Of a stretch of 64,000 nt of DNA, positions 18,107 through 26,841 are shown one piece after another (within the stretch, counting starts at the first letter, position 1; every line of letters starts with the position of its first letter). The notes below the pieces were generated by a model that saw nothing but the letters and a program-made list of their open reading frames with translations, had not been told where the DNA came from and ran no database searches. The translations under genes were made by a program, and so were the position numbers. The stretch covers positions 3,100,001-3,164,000 of the forward strand of contig NC_010170.1 of NCBI RefSeq assembly GCF_000067205.1, written 5' to 3'. Source of the DNA: Bordetella petrii (lineage in GTDB: Bacteria; Pseudomonadota; Gammaproteobacteria; Burkholderiales; Burkholderiaceae_B).

Positions 18107-19108
18107 ATGCGTACCTGCTTGCACTCCGTCCTGCCGGCCATGACCCGCCGCGCCGTACTGGCCCTCGCGGCCAGCCTCCTGGTGGCCGGCGCCGCCACGG
18201 CCCAGACTTACCCCAGCCAGCCCATCAGGCTGATCGTGCCCTTCCCGCCGGGCGGTCCCACCGACGTGGCCTCGCGCCTGGTCGGGCAGCAGCTCGAAAC
18301 CCGCCTGGGCCAGCCCGTCGTCGTGGAAAACCGGCCCGGCGCCTCGGGGTCCATCGCCGCCAACCAGCTCAGGCGCGCGCCGGCCGACGGCCACACGCTG
18401 CTGATGCTGGCCACGCCCACCCTGTTCGCGCCCTTCTTCTACAAGAATGCCGGCTACGAAACGCCCAAAGACTTCCAGCCCGTCGCCACGGTGTACGACC
18501 TGCCCATCGTGGTGGTGGTCAACCCCCAGAAGCTGCCGGACATCACCAGCCTGACGCAATTGGCCGACTACGCCCGCGCCCACCCCGGCGAACTCAACTA
18601 TGCCAGCTCGGGCGCCGGCAGCTTCGGCCACATGACCATGGAACTGCTGCAGGACGTGGGCGGCTTCAAGATGCAGCACGTGGCCTATAAAGGCGGCGTG
18701 CCGGCCATCACCGACACCATCGGCGGACAGGTACCCATGATGTACGCCGACCTGGTCGCGGCCCTGCCCCACATCCAGTCCGGCAAGCTGCGGGCGCTGG
18801 CCGTGGGTTCGCCCTCGCGCGTGTCCGTGCTGCCCGACGTGCCCACCATCGCGGAACAGGGGTTCGCCGGGTTCGACGCGGTGTCCTGGGGCGGCCTGCT
18901 GGCCCCGCTGGGCACGCCGGCCCCGGTGATCGAACGCCTGAACCGCGAGCTCGAAGCCGTTCTTGCCGACCCCGCGCTGCAAGAAAAACTGATCAACGCA
19001 GGCACCATTGCGCACTTCGAACCTGCGGCAGGCATGGCCAGCCGGATCGCCAACGATTACCAAAAATGGGGCGCGCTCGCGCGCGAAAAAGGCATGACGG
19101 CCGAGTAA
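18107..19108 (+). CDS. Bug family periplasmic substrate-binding protein (second of three)
   Basis: A 333-residue receptor: signal peptide MRTCLHSVLPAMTRRAVLAL with cleavage after ATAQ, then YPSQPIRLIVPFPPGGPTD and VENRPGASGSIAANQL. It lies 41 bases after the previous Bug gene and is distinct from it in sequence, so this is a divergent paralogue rather than a recent copy. The role is ligand capture for an unidentified transporter. Confidence 0.92.
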   Translation: MRTCLHSVLPAMTRRAVLALAASLLVAGAATAQTYPSQPIRLIVPFPPGGPTDVASRLVGQQLETRLGQPVVVENRPGASGSIAANQLRRAPADGHTLLMLATPTLFAPFFYKNAGYETPKDFQPVATVYDLPIVVVVNPQKLPDITSLTQLADYARAHPGELNYASSGAGSFGHMTMELLQDVGGFKMQHVAYKGGVPAITDTIGGQVPMMYADLVAALPHIQSGKLRALAVGSPSRVSVLPDVPTIAEQGFAGFDAVSWGGLLAPLGTPAPVIERLNRELEAVLADPALQEKLINAGTIAHFEPAAGMASRIANDYQKWGALAREKGMTAE

Positions 19109-19254
19109 CGGCCGACCCCACCCGGACGCGTCCGCCACCCGCGGCGCGTTCCCACCGGAACCCCGCGCGCGGGACCCGGTTTCGCCGGCAAGGGGCGCCG
19201 CAACACAACGCCCCGGTCCCGGCAACCCACAAACCACAAAGGAGACAAACCACC

Positions 19255-20241
19255 ATGCATCAAAAGCACCTCTCGCGCCGCGCCTGCCTGGGTGTGGCGC
19301 TGGCCGCCGCGCTGGGCACGGCACTGCCGCTGCCGGCGCTGGCGCAGGACACGTTCCCCACCAAGCCCATTACGCTGATCGTGCCCTTTCCGGCCGGCGG
19401 CTCCACCGACCGGCACTTGCGCGCAGTCGCCGAAGACGCCAGCAAGCACCTGGGGCAGAACGTAATCGTGGAAAACCGCCCCGGCGCGGGCGGCACGCTG
19501 GGGCCGTCCAACATGGCCAAGACCGCCAGGCCCGACGGTTACACCATCAGCCTGTATCCCCTGGGCATGCTGCGCATGCCCTACATGATGAAGACCGACT
19601 GGGACCCCATCAAAGACTTCACCTTCATCGTCGGCCTGTCGGGCTACACCTTCGGCTTCACGGTGCGCTCCGACTCGCCTTTCAAGACATTCAACGACTA
19701 CATCGAGGCCGCGCGCGCCAAGCCCGGCACCATCGATTACGGCTCGACCGGCGTGGGCTCGTCGCCGCACCTGCTGATGGAAGAAATCGCCATCAACGCC
19801 AAGGTCAAGCTGAACCACGTGCCGTTCAAGGGCAACGCCGACATGCAGCAGGCGCTGCTGGGCGGGCACATCATGGCGCAAAGCGATGCCACCGGCTGGG
19901 ACCAGTTCGTGGACTCGGGCAAGATGCGCCTGCTGGTCACCTTTGGCGAACAGCGCACCAAGCGCTGGCCCGACGTGCCCACCGCCGAGGAACTGGGCTA
20001 CGGCGTGGTGTCGAGCTCGCCCTACGGGCTGGCCGGTCCCGCGGGCATGGACCCGAAAGTGGTGCGCATTTTGCACGACGCCTTCAAGCAAGCCCTGTTC
20101 TCGCCGCGCAGCATGGAAGTCATGCAGCAGCTGAACCAGGAACCCGCCTATCGCAGCAGCGAAGACTACCGCGAATGGGCAATCGCCACGTACGCCAAGG
20201 ATAAGAAGCTCATCGAGCACCTGGGGCTCATGGCCAAGTAG
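19255..20241 (+). CDS. Bug family periplasmic substrate-binding protein (third of three)
   Basis: A 328-residue receptor: signal peptide MHQKHLSRRACLGVALAAAL ending in LAQD, then FPTKPITLIVPFPAGGSTD and VENRPGAGGTLGPSNM. A good ribosome site (AAGGAGA) precedes the ATG at 19255. The 146-base gap before it is GC-rich with short palindromes, so it may have its own promoter. It is followed by a strong hairpin that ends the operon. Confidence 0.92.
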   Translation: MHQKHLSRRACLGVALAAALGTALPLPALAQDTFPTKPITLIVPFPAGGSTDRHLRAVAEDASKHLGQNVIVENRPGAGGTLGPSNMAKTARPDGYTISLYPLGMLRMPYMMKTDWDPIKDFTFIVGLSGYTFGFTVRSDSPFKTFNDYIEAARAKPGTIDYGSTGVGSSPHLLMEEIAINAKVKLNHVPFKGNADMQQALLGGHIMAQSDATGWDQFVDSGKMRLLVTFGEQRTKRWPDVPTAEELGYGVVSSSPYGLAGPAGMDPKVVRILHDAFKQALFSPRSMEVMQQLNQEPAYRSSEDYREWAIATYAKDKKLIEHLGLMAK

Positions 20242-20309
20242 CGGGCAAATAGCAGCCCCCCTGGAAAGTCCCCGAAAGGCCTCGAGAAGTCCTCGACAGG
20301 CCTTCACCC

Positions 20310-20339
20310 CCGCCCGGCATGCCGCGACATGCCGGGCGG
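20310..20339. terminator. Hairpin terminator ending the catabolic operon
   Basis: Perfect 12-bp arms, CCGCCCGGCATG (20310-20321) and CATGCCGGGCGG (20328-20339), enclose a six-base loop. They lie between the third Bug gene and a convergent small gene whose stop is at 20341. Likely used from both sides; there is no clear T-tract. Confidence 0.6.
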
Positions 20340-20340
20340 C

Positions 20341-20586
20341 CTACTCCAGCAGCGTGCGCAGCGCCGGATCGCGCACGGTCAACACCTCGAACAAACCCAG
20401 CGCGCGCAGCGCCGGCAGCGCAGCCCTCATGTCGCGCAACGCGGCGTCGCGGGCGGATGCGTCCGCCTGTGGGTCGGCCCAAGCGCGTGCGTTGGCCAGA
20501 AACGCCGCCACCGTGCCTTTGCGCACGGGCATGCCGTTCAGGTCGGCCCAATCCTGGCGGCCGGGCAAAATGTCTTCTGCTTGCAT
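20341..20586 (-). CDS. Small conserved-looking hypothetical protein
   Basis: An 81-residue acidic, mostly helical protein (MQAEDILPGRQDWADLNGMP, PALRALGLFEVLTVRDPALR). No cysteine motif, signal or membrane segment is visible. I chose the ATG at 20586 because GGAG lies six bases upstream; a GTG at 20598 would add four residues. I do not recognise a characterised family. It runs toward the terminator and away from the AraC gene, whose start is 95 bases off. Confidence 0.6.
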   Translation of the reverse strand: MQAEDILPGRQDWADLNGMPVRKGTVAAFLANARAWADPQADASARDAALRDMRAALPALRALGLFEVLTVRDPALRTLLE

Positions 20587-20681
20587 ATCCTGCTCCACGG
20601 AAAATGAGGGATGCGGCTACTGTAGACGGGGCGCGCGGGCCGCACTGCGGTATAACTGCCAATCCATACCGTATTTGCGCC

Positions 20682-21500
20682 ATGCCCGAACCGCTGCTGC
20701 CACTTCATCGCGCACAATCACCCTGCGGCCCGCCGCTGATCGCCGTCGCGGCCTCCGGACCGCGGCCGCGCGCCACCGGCATGCATCACCATGCGCGCGG
20801 GCAACTGCTGGGCTCGCTGCGCGGCTTGCTGTCGGTGGGCACTGGCGATGGCCTGTGGGTCGTGCCGGCCGCGCAGGCCATCTGGATTCCTCCCGGCATG
20901 CCGCACAACCTGCGGTCGCATGGCCCCTTCGCCGGCTGGAGCGCCTACCTCGCGCCGCAGGCCTGCGCAGGCTTGCCCGATGCTGTCTGCGCCATGCCGT
21001 GTTCCGAATTGCTGCGCGCCACCGTGCTGCGCGCGGCCGCCGGCAACAGCCGTTCCGAGGCTGCGAACGAACGGCTGGCTGGCGTCATTCTGGATGAAAT
21101 CCACGCACTGCCGCGCAGCGCGCCCGGGCTGCCCATGCCGCGCGACCCGCGCCTGCTGCGCATCGCCCAGGCGCTGGCCGACGAGCCCGGCAATCCGCGC
21201 CGCCTGGAAGACTGGGCACGTTGGGCCGCCATGGCCCCGCGCACGCTGATGCGGCGTCACCAGCAGGAAACCGGGTTGCCGTTCGGCGACTGGCGGCAAC
21301 GCCTGCGCCTGATGCGCGCGCTGGAAATGCTGGCGGCTGGCCGGCCCGTCACCACCGTGGCGCTGGACCTGGGCTACGACAACGTCAGCGCCTTCATCGC
21401 CATGTTCCGGCGCGCCTACGGCACCACCCCGGCGCGCTACTTCGACCAATCCCGGCCGTTGCCGCCAGGCGCATCGGCCCCGGAGGCGGCCGGCGCATGA
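20682..21500 (+). CDS. AraC family transcriptional regulator
   Basis: A 272-residue regulator. The N-terminal cupin-like sensor (~1-110) has MHHHARGQLL and WIPPGMPHNLRSHG; the C-terminal double helix-turn-helix (~165-260) has LEDWARWAAMAPRTLMRRHQ and VTTVALDLGYDNVSAFIAMF followed by FRRAYGTTPARYF. Its stop overlaps the start of the downstream DMT transporter (21497-21500), so it probably controls its own transporter operon. Confidence 0.92.
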   Translation: MPEPLLPLHRAQSPCGPPLIAVAASGPRPRATGMHHHARGQLLGSLRGLLSVGTGDGLWVVPAAQAIWIPPGMPHNLRSHGPFAGWSAYLAPQACAGLPDAVCAMPCSELLRATVLRAAAGNSRSEAANERLAGVILDEIHALPRSAPGLPMPRDPRLLRIAQALADEPGNPRRLEDWARWAAMAPRTLMRRHQQETGLPFGDWRQRLRLMRALEMLAAGRPVTTVALDLGYDNVSAFIAMFRRAYGTTPARYFDQSRPLPPGASAPEAAGA

Positions 21501-22399
21501 CAAACCGCTCGATGGCCGATGGCGACCACTGCGCGCCCGCCTGGCTGAAATACGCGCCCGCGCTGTTCTTGCTGCTGTGGTCGTGCGGCTTCGTATTCCT
21601 GAAGCTCGGCCTGGCCTACGCCGACCCGCTGACTTTCCTGGCCCTGCGCTATGCCTGCGTGGTCGCGCTGGTGGGCGTGGCGTTTCTGTGGCTGCGGCCC
21701 GCGCTGCCTGCTACACCGGGCGCCTGGGCGCATCTGGCCATGGTGGGGTTGTTTCTGCAGGCGGGCTACTTTGCCTTCACCTATCTCAGTCTGAAATTCG
21801 GCCTGTCGGCCGGCGCAGTGGCCCTGATCACGTCGCAGCAGCCCATCCTGGTCGGCCTGCTGGCGCCGGCGCTGGCCGGCGAACGGGTCGGCCTGCGCCA
21901 CTGGACCGGCCTGCTGCTGGGCGTAGCGGGCGCCGTGCTGGTGATCCTGGCGAAGTCCTCGATCGGCACGGCGTCGGCCGCGGGCCTGCTGTTCGCGGTG
22001 CTGGCGCTGCTGTCCATGGTGGCCGGCACCCTCTGGGAAAAGCGCCACGGCAGCGACACGCACCCGCTCACCGCCAACCTGGTGCAGTATTCCGTCGGCC
22101 TGGCCGTATCCGCGCCGCTGGCGCTGGCGCTCGAACCCATGCGCATCGACTGGACGCCCGCGCTGTTCGGTTCGCTGGCCTACCTCGTGCTGTGCAACTC
22201 GCTGATCGCCATCACGCTACTGCTGGCCATGATCCGGCACGGCAAGGCCTCGCGTGTGTCGGCGCTGTTCTTCCTGGTGCCGCCCACCACGGCCGTCATC
22301 GCGTTCCTGGTGCTGGGCGAGACCATTCCGCCATTGGCCTGGCCGGGCATGCTGTTGGCGGCCGCCGGCATCTACCTGGTAATGCGCAAGCCTTCCTGA
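21497..22399 (+). CDS. DMT superfamily (EamA) transporter
   Basis: A 300-residue membrane protein with ten predicted helices in two EamA repeats (LFLLLWSCGFVFLKLGLAYA near the start; AVIAFLVLGETIPPLAWPGM near the end). EamA proteins export metabolites or drugs. The ATGA overlap with the AraC gene implies coupled translation. It converges on the Bcr-type MFS gene with a 57-base gap. Confidence 0.9.
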   Translation: MTNRSMADGDHCAPAWLKYAPALFLLLWSCGFVFLKLGLAYADPLTFLALRYACVVALVGVAFLWLRPALPATPGAWAHLAMVGLFLQAGYFAFTYLSLKFGLSAGAVALITSQQPILVGLLAPALAGERVGLRHWTGLLLGVAGAVLVILAKSSIGTASAAGLLFAVLALLSMVAGTLWEKRHGSDTHPLTANLVQYSVGLAVSAPLALALEPMRIDWTPALFGSLAYLVLCNSLIAITLLLAMIRHGKASRVSALFFLVPPTTAVIAFLVLGETIPPLAWPGMLLAAAGIYLVMRKPS

Positions 22400-22456
22400 A
22401 ACCTCGCGCCCGCAGCTTGGCCCCGAACCGGCGAGGCGACCTGACGCCGCGCGCCG

Positions 22457-23683
22457 TCAACCCGCCGCACGGCTCGCGCGCGCAGCCATCCAGAACGACA
22501 GCTGGCCCAGCAGCCCCGCGCCGGACAACACCAGCGCGGTGGCGAGCGCGGGCGATGCGCCCAGGCCGGCCAGGGCCGTGCACAAAGCTCCCACCGCCAT
22601 CTGCACCGCGCCGTACAGGCCCGAAGCGGAGCCGATGACCTGGGGACTCACGCTTACGGCCAGCGTCAACGCGGTGGGGCCGGCCACGCCAGCGCCTAGC
22701 GTATAGAAGAACATCGACACGATAATGGGCGCCACCGTGGCGTGGCCCGACAGCACTAGCGCCAGCAATACCAGCGCCGCCGCCGCACTGAGCAGGTTGC
22801 CGCCCACCAGCAGCCGCTCCAGCGGCACCTTGCCGATCAGGCGCGTCGTCAGCACGCTGCCCAGCCACACGCCGGACACCAGCACCGCCAGATACAGGCC
22901 CACCTCGTCGGCGGGACGATGCAGCTGGTCCACGAAAATGAACGGCGCCGAAGCCACGAACGCGAACATCGAAGTCGTGGCGCAGCCGCCCCCCACCGCA
23001 TAGCCCAGGAACTGGCGGGACGCCAGCAGCTGACGATAGTGGCGCGCCAGCGCCGCTGCCGTCACGCGCGCCGCGCTCGCCCCGGTCTCGGGCAGCAGGC
23101 GCCATGCGAACATGAAATTCACGACGCCCAGCACGCACAACACGAATAGCACGGCCCGCCATCCCAGCGACGCGGCCAGCGCGCCGCCCACGATAGGCGC
23201 GACGCCGGGCGCCACCGTCACCATCAGGTTCATCAGCGCCAGGCGCTTGGCCGCCTCGGAGGGCGCTGCGGTATCGCGCACCATGGCGCGGCCCAGCACC
23301 AGCCCGGCACAGCCGCCCAGCGCCTGGAACAGGCGCGCGGCAATCAGGGCGTAGACCTGCGGCGCCAGCGCCGCGGCCAGGCCGGCCACGGTGTAGATGG
23401 CCAGTCCCACCATCAGCACTCTGCGCCGCCCGTAGCGGTCGGACAACGGGCCGTAGATCAGTTGGCCCACCGCCAGCCCGATGATGTACAGGCTGACTGT
23501 CATCTGCATGGCGCCGTTGCCCGCATTCAGGTCATGGCCCGCCATCGCCAGCGCCGGCACGAAGATGTGCATGGCCAGCGTGCCGCTGAAGGTGAACAGG
23601 GCCAGCAGCCACAGCGGCACGTGCGGCGGCGGCGCGCCTTCGTCGGAAAAACTGTCGGCCAGGGTCTGGGCGCTGCTCGTCAT
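22457..23683 (-). CDS. Bcr/CflA family multidrug MFS transporter
   Basis: A 408-residue transporter of the drug:H+ antiporter-1 group. It shows GLAVGQLIYGPLSDRYGRRR (MFS motif A) near residue 75 and the motif-C-like APGVAPIVGGALAASLGWR near residue 160, both typical of Bcr/CflA. It begins with MTSSAQTLADSF and overlaps the upstream MarR gene by four bases (23680-23683). The MarR protein is therefore its likely repressor. The substrate cannot be read. Confidence 0.9.
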   Translation of the reverse strand: MTSSAQTLADSFSDEGAPPPHVPLWLLALFTFSGTLAMHIFVPALAMAGHDLNAGNGAMQMTVSLYIIGLAVGQLIYGPLSDRYGRRRVLMVGLAIYTVAGLAAALAPQVYALIAARLFQALGGCAGLVLGRAMVRDTAAPSEAAKRLALMNLMVTVAPGVAPIVGGALAASLGWRAVLFVLCVLGVVNFMFAWRLLPETGASAARVTAAALARHYRQLLASRQFLGYAVGGGCATTSMFAFVASAPFIFVDQLHRPADEVGLYLAVLVSGVWLGSVLTTRLIGKVPLERLLVGGNLLSAAAALVLLALVLSGHATVAPIIVSMFFYTLGAGVAGPTALTLAVSVSPQVIGSASGLYGAVQMAVGALCTALAGLGASPALATALVLSGAGLLGQLSFWMAARASRAAG

Positions 23684-24132
23684 GGCGCGGCTCCTGCGCC
23701 GTCGGATTCCAGCGCCGCGCACAACTGCGTCACCAGGCGCAGCGCGCGCCGCAGTTCGGCATCGGGGATGTCGCTCATGGCGCTATCGCGCACTTCCTTG
23801 GCTACCCGCTCTACCTGGGCCACGGTGGACTGCCCGCGCGCGGTCAGCACAATGGCCTTGGCACGCCGGTCCTGGTCTTCCTCCTTGCGCTGCACCAGCC
23901 CCGCCGCCTGGAGGGCGTCGATCAGGCGCACCACCGATGAACTGTCCAGGCCCAGCGAGGCGGCCAGGTCTTTCTGCCGCATCGGCACGGCCGAGCGAGA
24001 CAGGCGCAGCAGGGGCAGCCAGGTGGCTTCGGTCAGGCCATAGGGTTGCAGCCGCCGGTCGACGGCGCGGCGCATGCTGCGCGCCGCCTGCGCCAGGGAC
24101 GAAGCAAATTCGGCGCGTAGTGAATCGGTCAT
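23680..24132 (-). CDS. MarR family transcriptional regulator (of the Bcr-type pump)
   Basis: A 150-residue winged-helix regulator: PYGLTEATWLPLLRLSRS, the recognition region KDLAASLGLDSSSVVRLIDA and the wing QRKEEDQDRRAKAIVLTARG. It is the first gene of a two-gene operon with the MFS pump. A long palindrome centred on CAATTAATTG lies 20-50 bases upstream and is a likely autoregulatory operator. Confidence 0.92.
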   Translation of the reverse strand: MTDSLRAEFASSLAQAARSMRRAVDRRLQPYGLTEATWLPLLRLSRSAVPMRQKDLAASLGLDSSSVVRLIDALQAAGLVQRKEEDQDRRAKAIVLTARGQSTVAQVERVAKEVRDSAMSDIPDAELRRALRLVTQLCAALESDGAGAAP

Positions 24133-24151
24133 GAAACGAACAACAAAATAA

Positions 24152-24178
24152 ATGACATATCAATTAATTGTATATCAT
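24152..24178. promoter_or_regulatory. Palindromic operator candidate for the MarR/Bcr operon
   Basis: A perfect 10-bp palindrome, CAATTAATTG (24161-24170), is extended by imperfect arms ATGACATAT and TATATCATG. It lies just upstream of the marR start at 24132 in an AT-rich patch that contrasts with the GC-rich surroundings. The size and form fit MarR-type sites. Confidence 0.5.
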
Positions 24179-24224
24179 GTATTCTCGGGACGGCATGGCA
24201 GGCCGGCACTAAAGTCCGTCGGAC

Positions 24225-24839
24225 CTACAGCCGGGCGGCCCGCTCCAACGCCTGGACGATGGCCTCGAACGCGCGCCGGCGCGCCTGGGTGTCGGGCGCG
24301 CGCAGGGCGAACGACGGATGATAGGCGGCGATCACGGCCATGCCATCGTGCTCCAGCGCGCGGCCCAGCACGGCTTTCAGGGCCGGCGGCTTGGCCTGCA
24401 TCACGGACCGCAAGGCCGTGGCGCCCAGCGCCACCACGACGCGCGGCCGCACCGCGCGCAACTCGTCTTCCAGCCAGTAATGACAAGCCTCGATTTCGCG
24501 TTGCGCGGGCGTCTTGTGCATGCGTCGCTTGCCGCGCGCCTGCCATTTGAAGTGCTTGACCGCGTTGGTGACATACACCGCCTCGCGCGGCACTCCGGCT
24601 GCCTGCAAGGCGCGATCCAGCAACGCGCCCGCCGGCCCGACGAAAGGCTGGCCCGCCAGGTCTTCCTTGTCGCCGGGCTGTTCGCCCACCAGCATGATGC
24701 GGGCCGACCGCTTGCCTGCGCCCGCCACCGGCTGGGTGGCGTCACGCCATAAGCCGCAGCGGCGGCAGTCCTGCAAGCGCCGGGGCTGCTGGTCGGGATC
24801 AATGTCGTCGGACGCCTCGCGCCCGTCAGGTGCCTGCAT
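24225..24839 (-). CDS. udgX: UdgX-type uracil-DNA glycosylase
   Basis: A 204-residue family 4-like uracil-DNA glycosylase. Motif A is GEQPGDKEDLAGQPFVGPAG, and cysteines near the start (CRRCGLW) plus a later Cys fit an iron-sulfur cluster. The decisive feature is the inserted basic loop KRRMHKTP: family knowledge says UdgX carries KRRIH, whose His attacks the sugar and leaves the enzyme covalently bound to the uracil site. The His is kept here, with Met replacing Ile. AYHPSFALRAP is the C-terminal motif. It stands alone; the start at 24839 was chosen to fit family length. Confidence 0.85.
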   Translation of the reverse strand: MQAPDGREASDDIDPDQQPRRLQDCRRCGLWRDATQPVAGAGKRSARIMLVGEQPGDKEDLAGQPFVGPAGALLDRALQAAGVPREAVYVTNAVKHFKWQARGKRRMHKTPAQREIEACHYWLEDELRAVRPRVVVALGATALRSVMQAKPPALKAVLGRALEHDGMAVIAAYHPSFALRAPDTQARRRAFEAIVQALERAARL

Positions 24840-25074
24840 GCGCGCCCTTGTGTTGCGACGGTCATCACGGCGACCGCCTCGCCTGGAAACGGGCCACTGC
24901 GCGCGCAAGCGGCATGCCGGGGCGTGTACAGCCAGCGCGGGCCATTCCCGCCCGGCGTGCCCGGTATTTACAAGTCCGGCAATTACTACCGCCGCGAGTC
25001 CTCATGCCCTCTACGCGCCCGGTCTGGCACGCCACATGCTGTCGAGACAGTGCCCTATTCAACAGGAGGTTGTT

Positions 25075-25278
25075 ATGAAGCTCAGCATGCTTGCCCTGCC
25101 CGTCGTCGCCGCCAGTCTCGCCCTGGCGGGTTGCGGCGGTCACCGTAGTCACAGCGGCGACGCCACGTACGACCAATCGCAGACCCAGACCACGCCTGCC
25201 CCGCCGCCCGCCAGCATGCCCGACAACAACAGCAATACGCCGGGCTCGCAGTATCCCGCCACGGGCGGCAGCCGCTGA
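25075..25278 (+). CDS. Small secreted lipoprotein
   Basis: A 67-residue protein with a signal peptide and lipobox LALAGC (Cys20), followed by a low-complexity tail rich in Gln, Thr, Pro and Ser. A strong ribosome site (CAGGAGG) precedes the ATG. It is probably anchored in the outer or inner membrane. No domain is recognisable. It is followed 93 bases later by a glutathione S-transferase gene. Confidence 0.75.
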   Translation: MKLSMLALPVVAASLALAGCGGHRSHSGDATYDQSQTQTTPAPPPASMPDNNSNTPGSQYPATGGSR

Positions 25279-25371
25279 CCCGCGTAGCGCACCGGCCGCC
25301 CGCGCGGCCGGCGCGCGGCGCCAGGTTCTTCAGCTACGATACGCAGGTCTTCCCTCCAACGAAGGACTGCA

Positions 25372-26079
25372 ATGGCTGACCTTGGCGACTTTCCCATCAC
25401 CCGCAAATGGCCGGCGCGCCATCCCGACCGCATCCAGCTGTATTCGCTGCCCACGCCCAATGGCGTCAAGGTTTCGATCATGCTCGAAGAAACGGGCCTG
25501 CCCTACGAGCCGCATCGTGTGTCGTTCGACACCCAGGATCAGCTCTCGACCGAATTCCTGTCTCTGAACCCCAACAACAAGATCCCGGCCATCATCGACC
25601 CGCAAGGCCCCGATGGCAAACCCCTGACGCTGTTCGAATCCGGCGCCATCCTGCTGTACCTGGCTGACAAGAGCGGCAAATTCATTCCCCAGGATCCGGC
25701 TCGCCGCTACCAGGCCATCCAGTGGCTCATGTTCCAGATGGCCGGCGTGGGCCCCATGTTCGGCCAGGTTGGCTTCTTCAATAAATTCGCCGGCAGAGAC
25801 TACGAAGACAAGCGCCCGCGCGACCGCTACGTTGCCGAATCGAAACGCCTGCTGAAAGTTCTGGAAGGCCGGCTGGTGGACCGCGCCTGGATCATGGGCG
25901 ACGACTACAGCATCGTCGATATCGCCACCTTCCCGTGGGTGCGCAATCTTATTGGCTTCTACGAAGCGGGCGACCTGGTAGGCATAGGCGACTATCCCAG
26001 CGTGCTGCGCGCGCTGGACGCCTTCCTGGCGCGCCCGGCCGTCAAGCGCGGCCTGGAAATCCCGGCCGCCAACAACTAG
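25372..26079 (+). CDS. Glutathione S-transferase (YghU/YfcG-like)
   Basis: A 235-residue GST. The N-terminal thioredoxin-fold domain has LYSLPTPNGVKVSIMLEETG, NPNNKIPAIIDPQG and the glutathione-contact LFESGAILLYLADKSG; the helical C-terminal domain has QAIQWLMFQMAGVGPMFGQ and GDDYSIVDIATFPWVRN. The TPNG segment and QMAGVGPMFGQ place it with Nu-class disulfide-bond oxidoreductase GSTs. First of three GST genes within 5 kb. Confidence 0.92.
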   Translation: MADLGDFPITRKWPARHPDRIQLYSLPTPNGVKVSIMLEETGLPYEPHRVSFDTQDQLSTEFLSLNPNNKIPAIIDPQGPDGKPLTLFESGAILLYLADKSGKFIPQDPARRYQAIQWLMFQMAGVGPMFGQVGFFNKFAGRDYEDKRPRDRYVAESKRLLKVLEGRLVDRAWIMGDDYSIVDIATFPWVRNLIGFYEAGDLVGIGDYPSVLRALDAFLARPAVKRGLEIPAANN

Positions 26080-26084
26080 CCACC

Positions 26085-26708
26085 CTACGGCAGCAACTCG
26101 AACCCCGCGAGCCAGGCGCGCAGCTGCCGTAGCGCCTCCTCGCGGGTAAAGGGCGCCGTGGCTGGCGGGCTGTATACCTGCGGGTTCACGCCGTACACCA
26201 TCAGGTCCAGCGCGTAGCAGCGATTGGCATGCACAGTGCGGTAGGCATCTACCACCAGGTAGTGGCTCATGGCCGCATCCTGGGCCTGGAACCGCGCATA
26301 CGCTATGCCGTTCACCCACACCTTTTCCACCTTGCCCGCCATGCCCTGCGGCGGCTGGGCGCACTGCCGCACTTCCCGCACATCGTCGCTCACGCCGATG
26401 CGTAGCTCGGCCGAAGTAATGCGGTTCGACCCCGGCAGCACCAGGGCCAGGCGCGGCACGCCCCGGCTGTCGGGGCTGGCGTACGCTTTCCAACTGGTCG
26501 AAGCCAGGTAGCCGCCCGCGAAATCGGGCCGCGCGGTGACCCCCGGCGGTATTCGCATGCGAAAGCCATACTGGTTGTCGGTATGAACCTCGGTGGCAGG
26601 CGCGGCGGCGCTGGGCGGTGACTCCGGCGCATCGCGCTGCGCGGCGCAGCCAGCCAGGGCGGCGGCCAGCGCCATCGTCAGCAGGGTGAAAGCGGCACAG
26701 CGCGGCAC
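26085..26708 (-). CDS. Predicted lipoprotein of unknown function
   Basis: A 207-residue protein with a lipoprotein signal: hydrophobic LTMALAAALAGC with the lipid-acceptor Cys near residue 21. The mature part has NQYGFRMRIPPGVTARPDF and is largely beta-rich. I chose the GTG at 26708, which has GGAG seven bases upstream. No known domain is recognised. It converges with the GST gene and is divergent from a MarR gene. Confidence 0.7.
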   Translation of the reverse strand: MPRCAAFTLLTMALAAALAGCAAQRDAPESPPSAAAPATEVHTDNQYGFRMRIPPGVTARPDFAGGYLASTSWKAYASPDSRGVPRLALVLPGSNRITSAELRIGVSDDVREVRQCAQPPQGMAGKVEKVWVNGIAYARFQAQDAAMSHYLVVDAYRTVHANRCYALDLMVYGVNPQVYSPPATAPFTREEALRQLRAWLAGFELLP

Positions 26709-26841
26709 GGCATTCTCCGTTCTAATCGTGTGCTTACAGCATACCGGACCGGTGCCGCGCGCCGGCATGGCTGGCGCCCCTGCCCGCAGGTTTGATACCC
26801 TCTTGCGGGCAACCCCGCGCCCGCCACAAGGAACCCCTGCC

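Noticed and set aside
24840..25074. Gene in the 235-base gap before the small lipoprotein
   Set aside because: Frames here are short and lack ribosome sites; nothing beyond the lipoprotein's ribosome site is supported.
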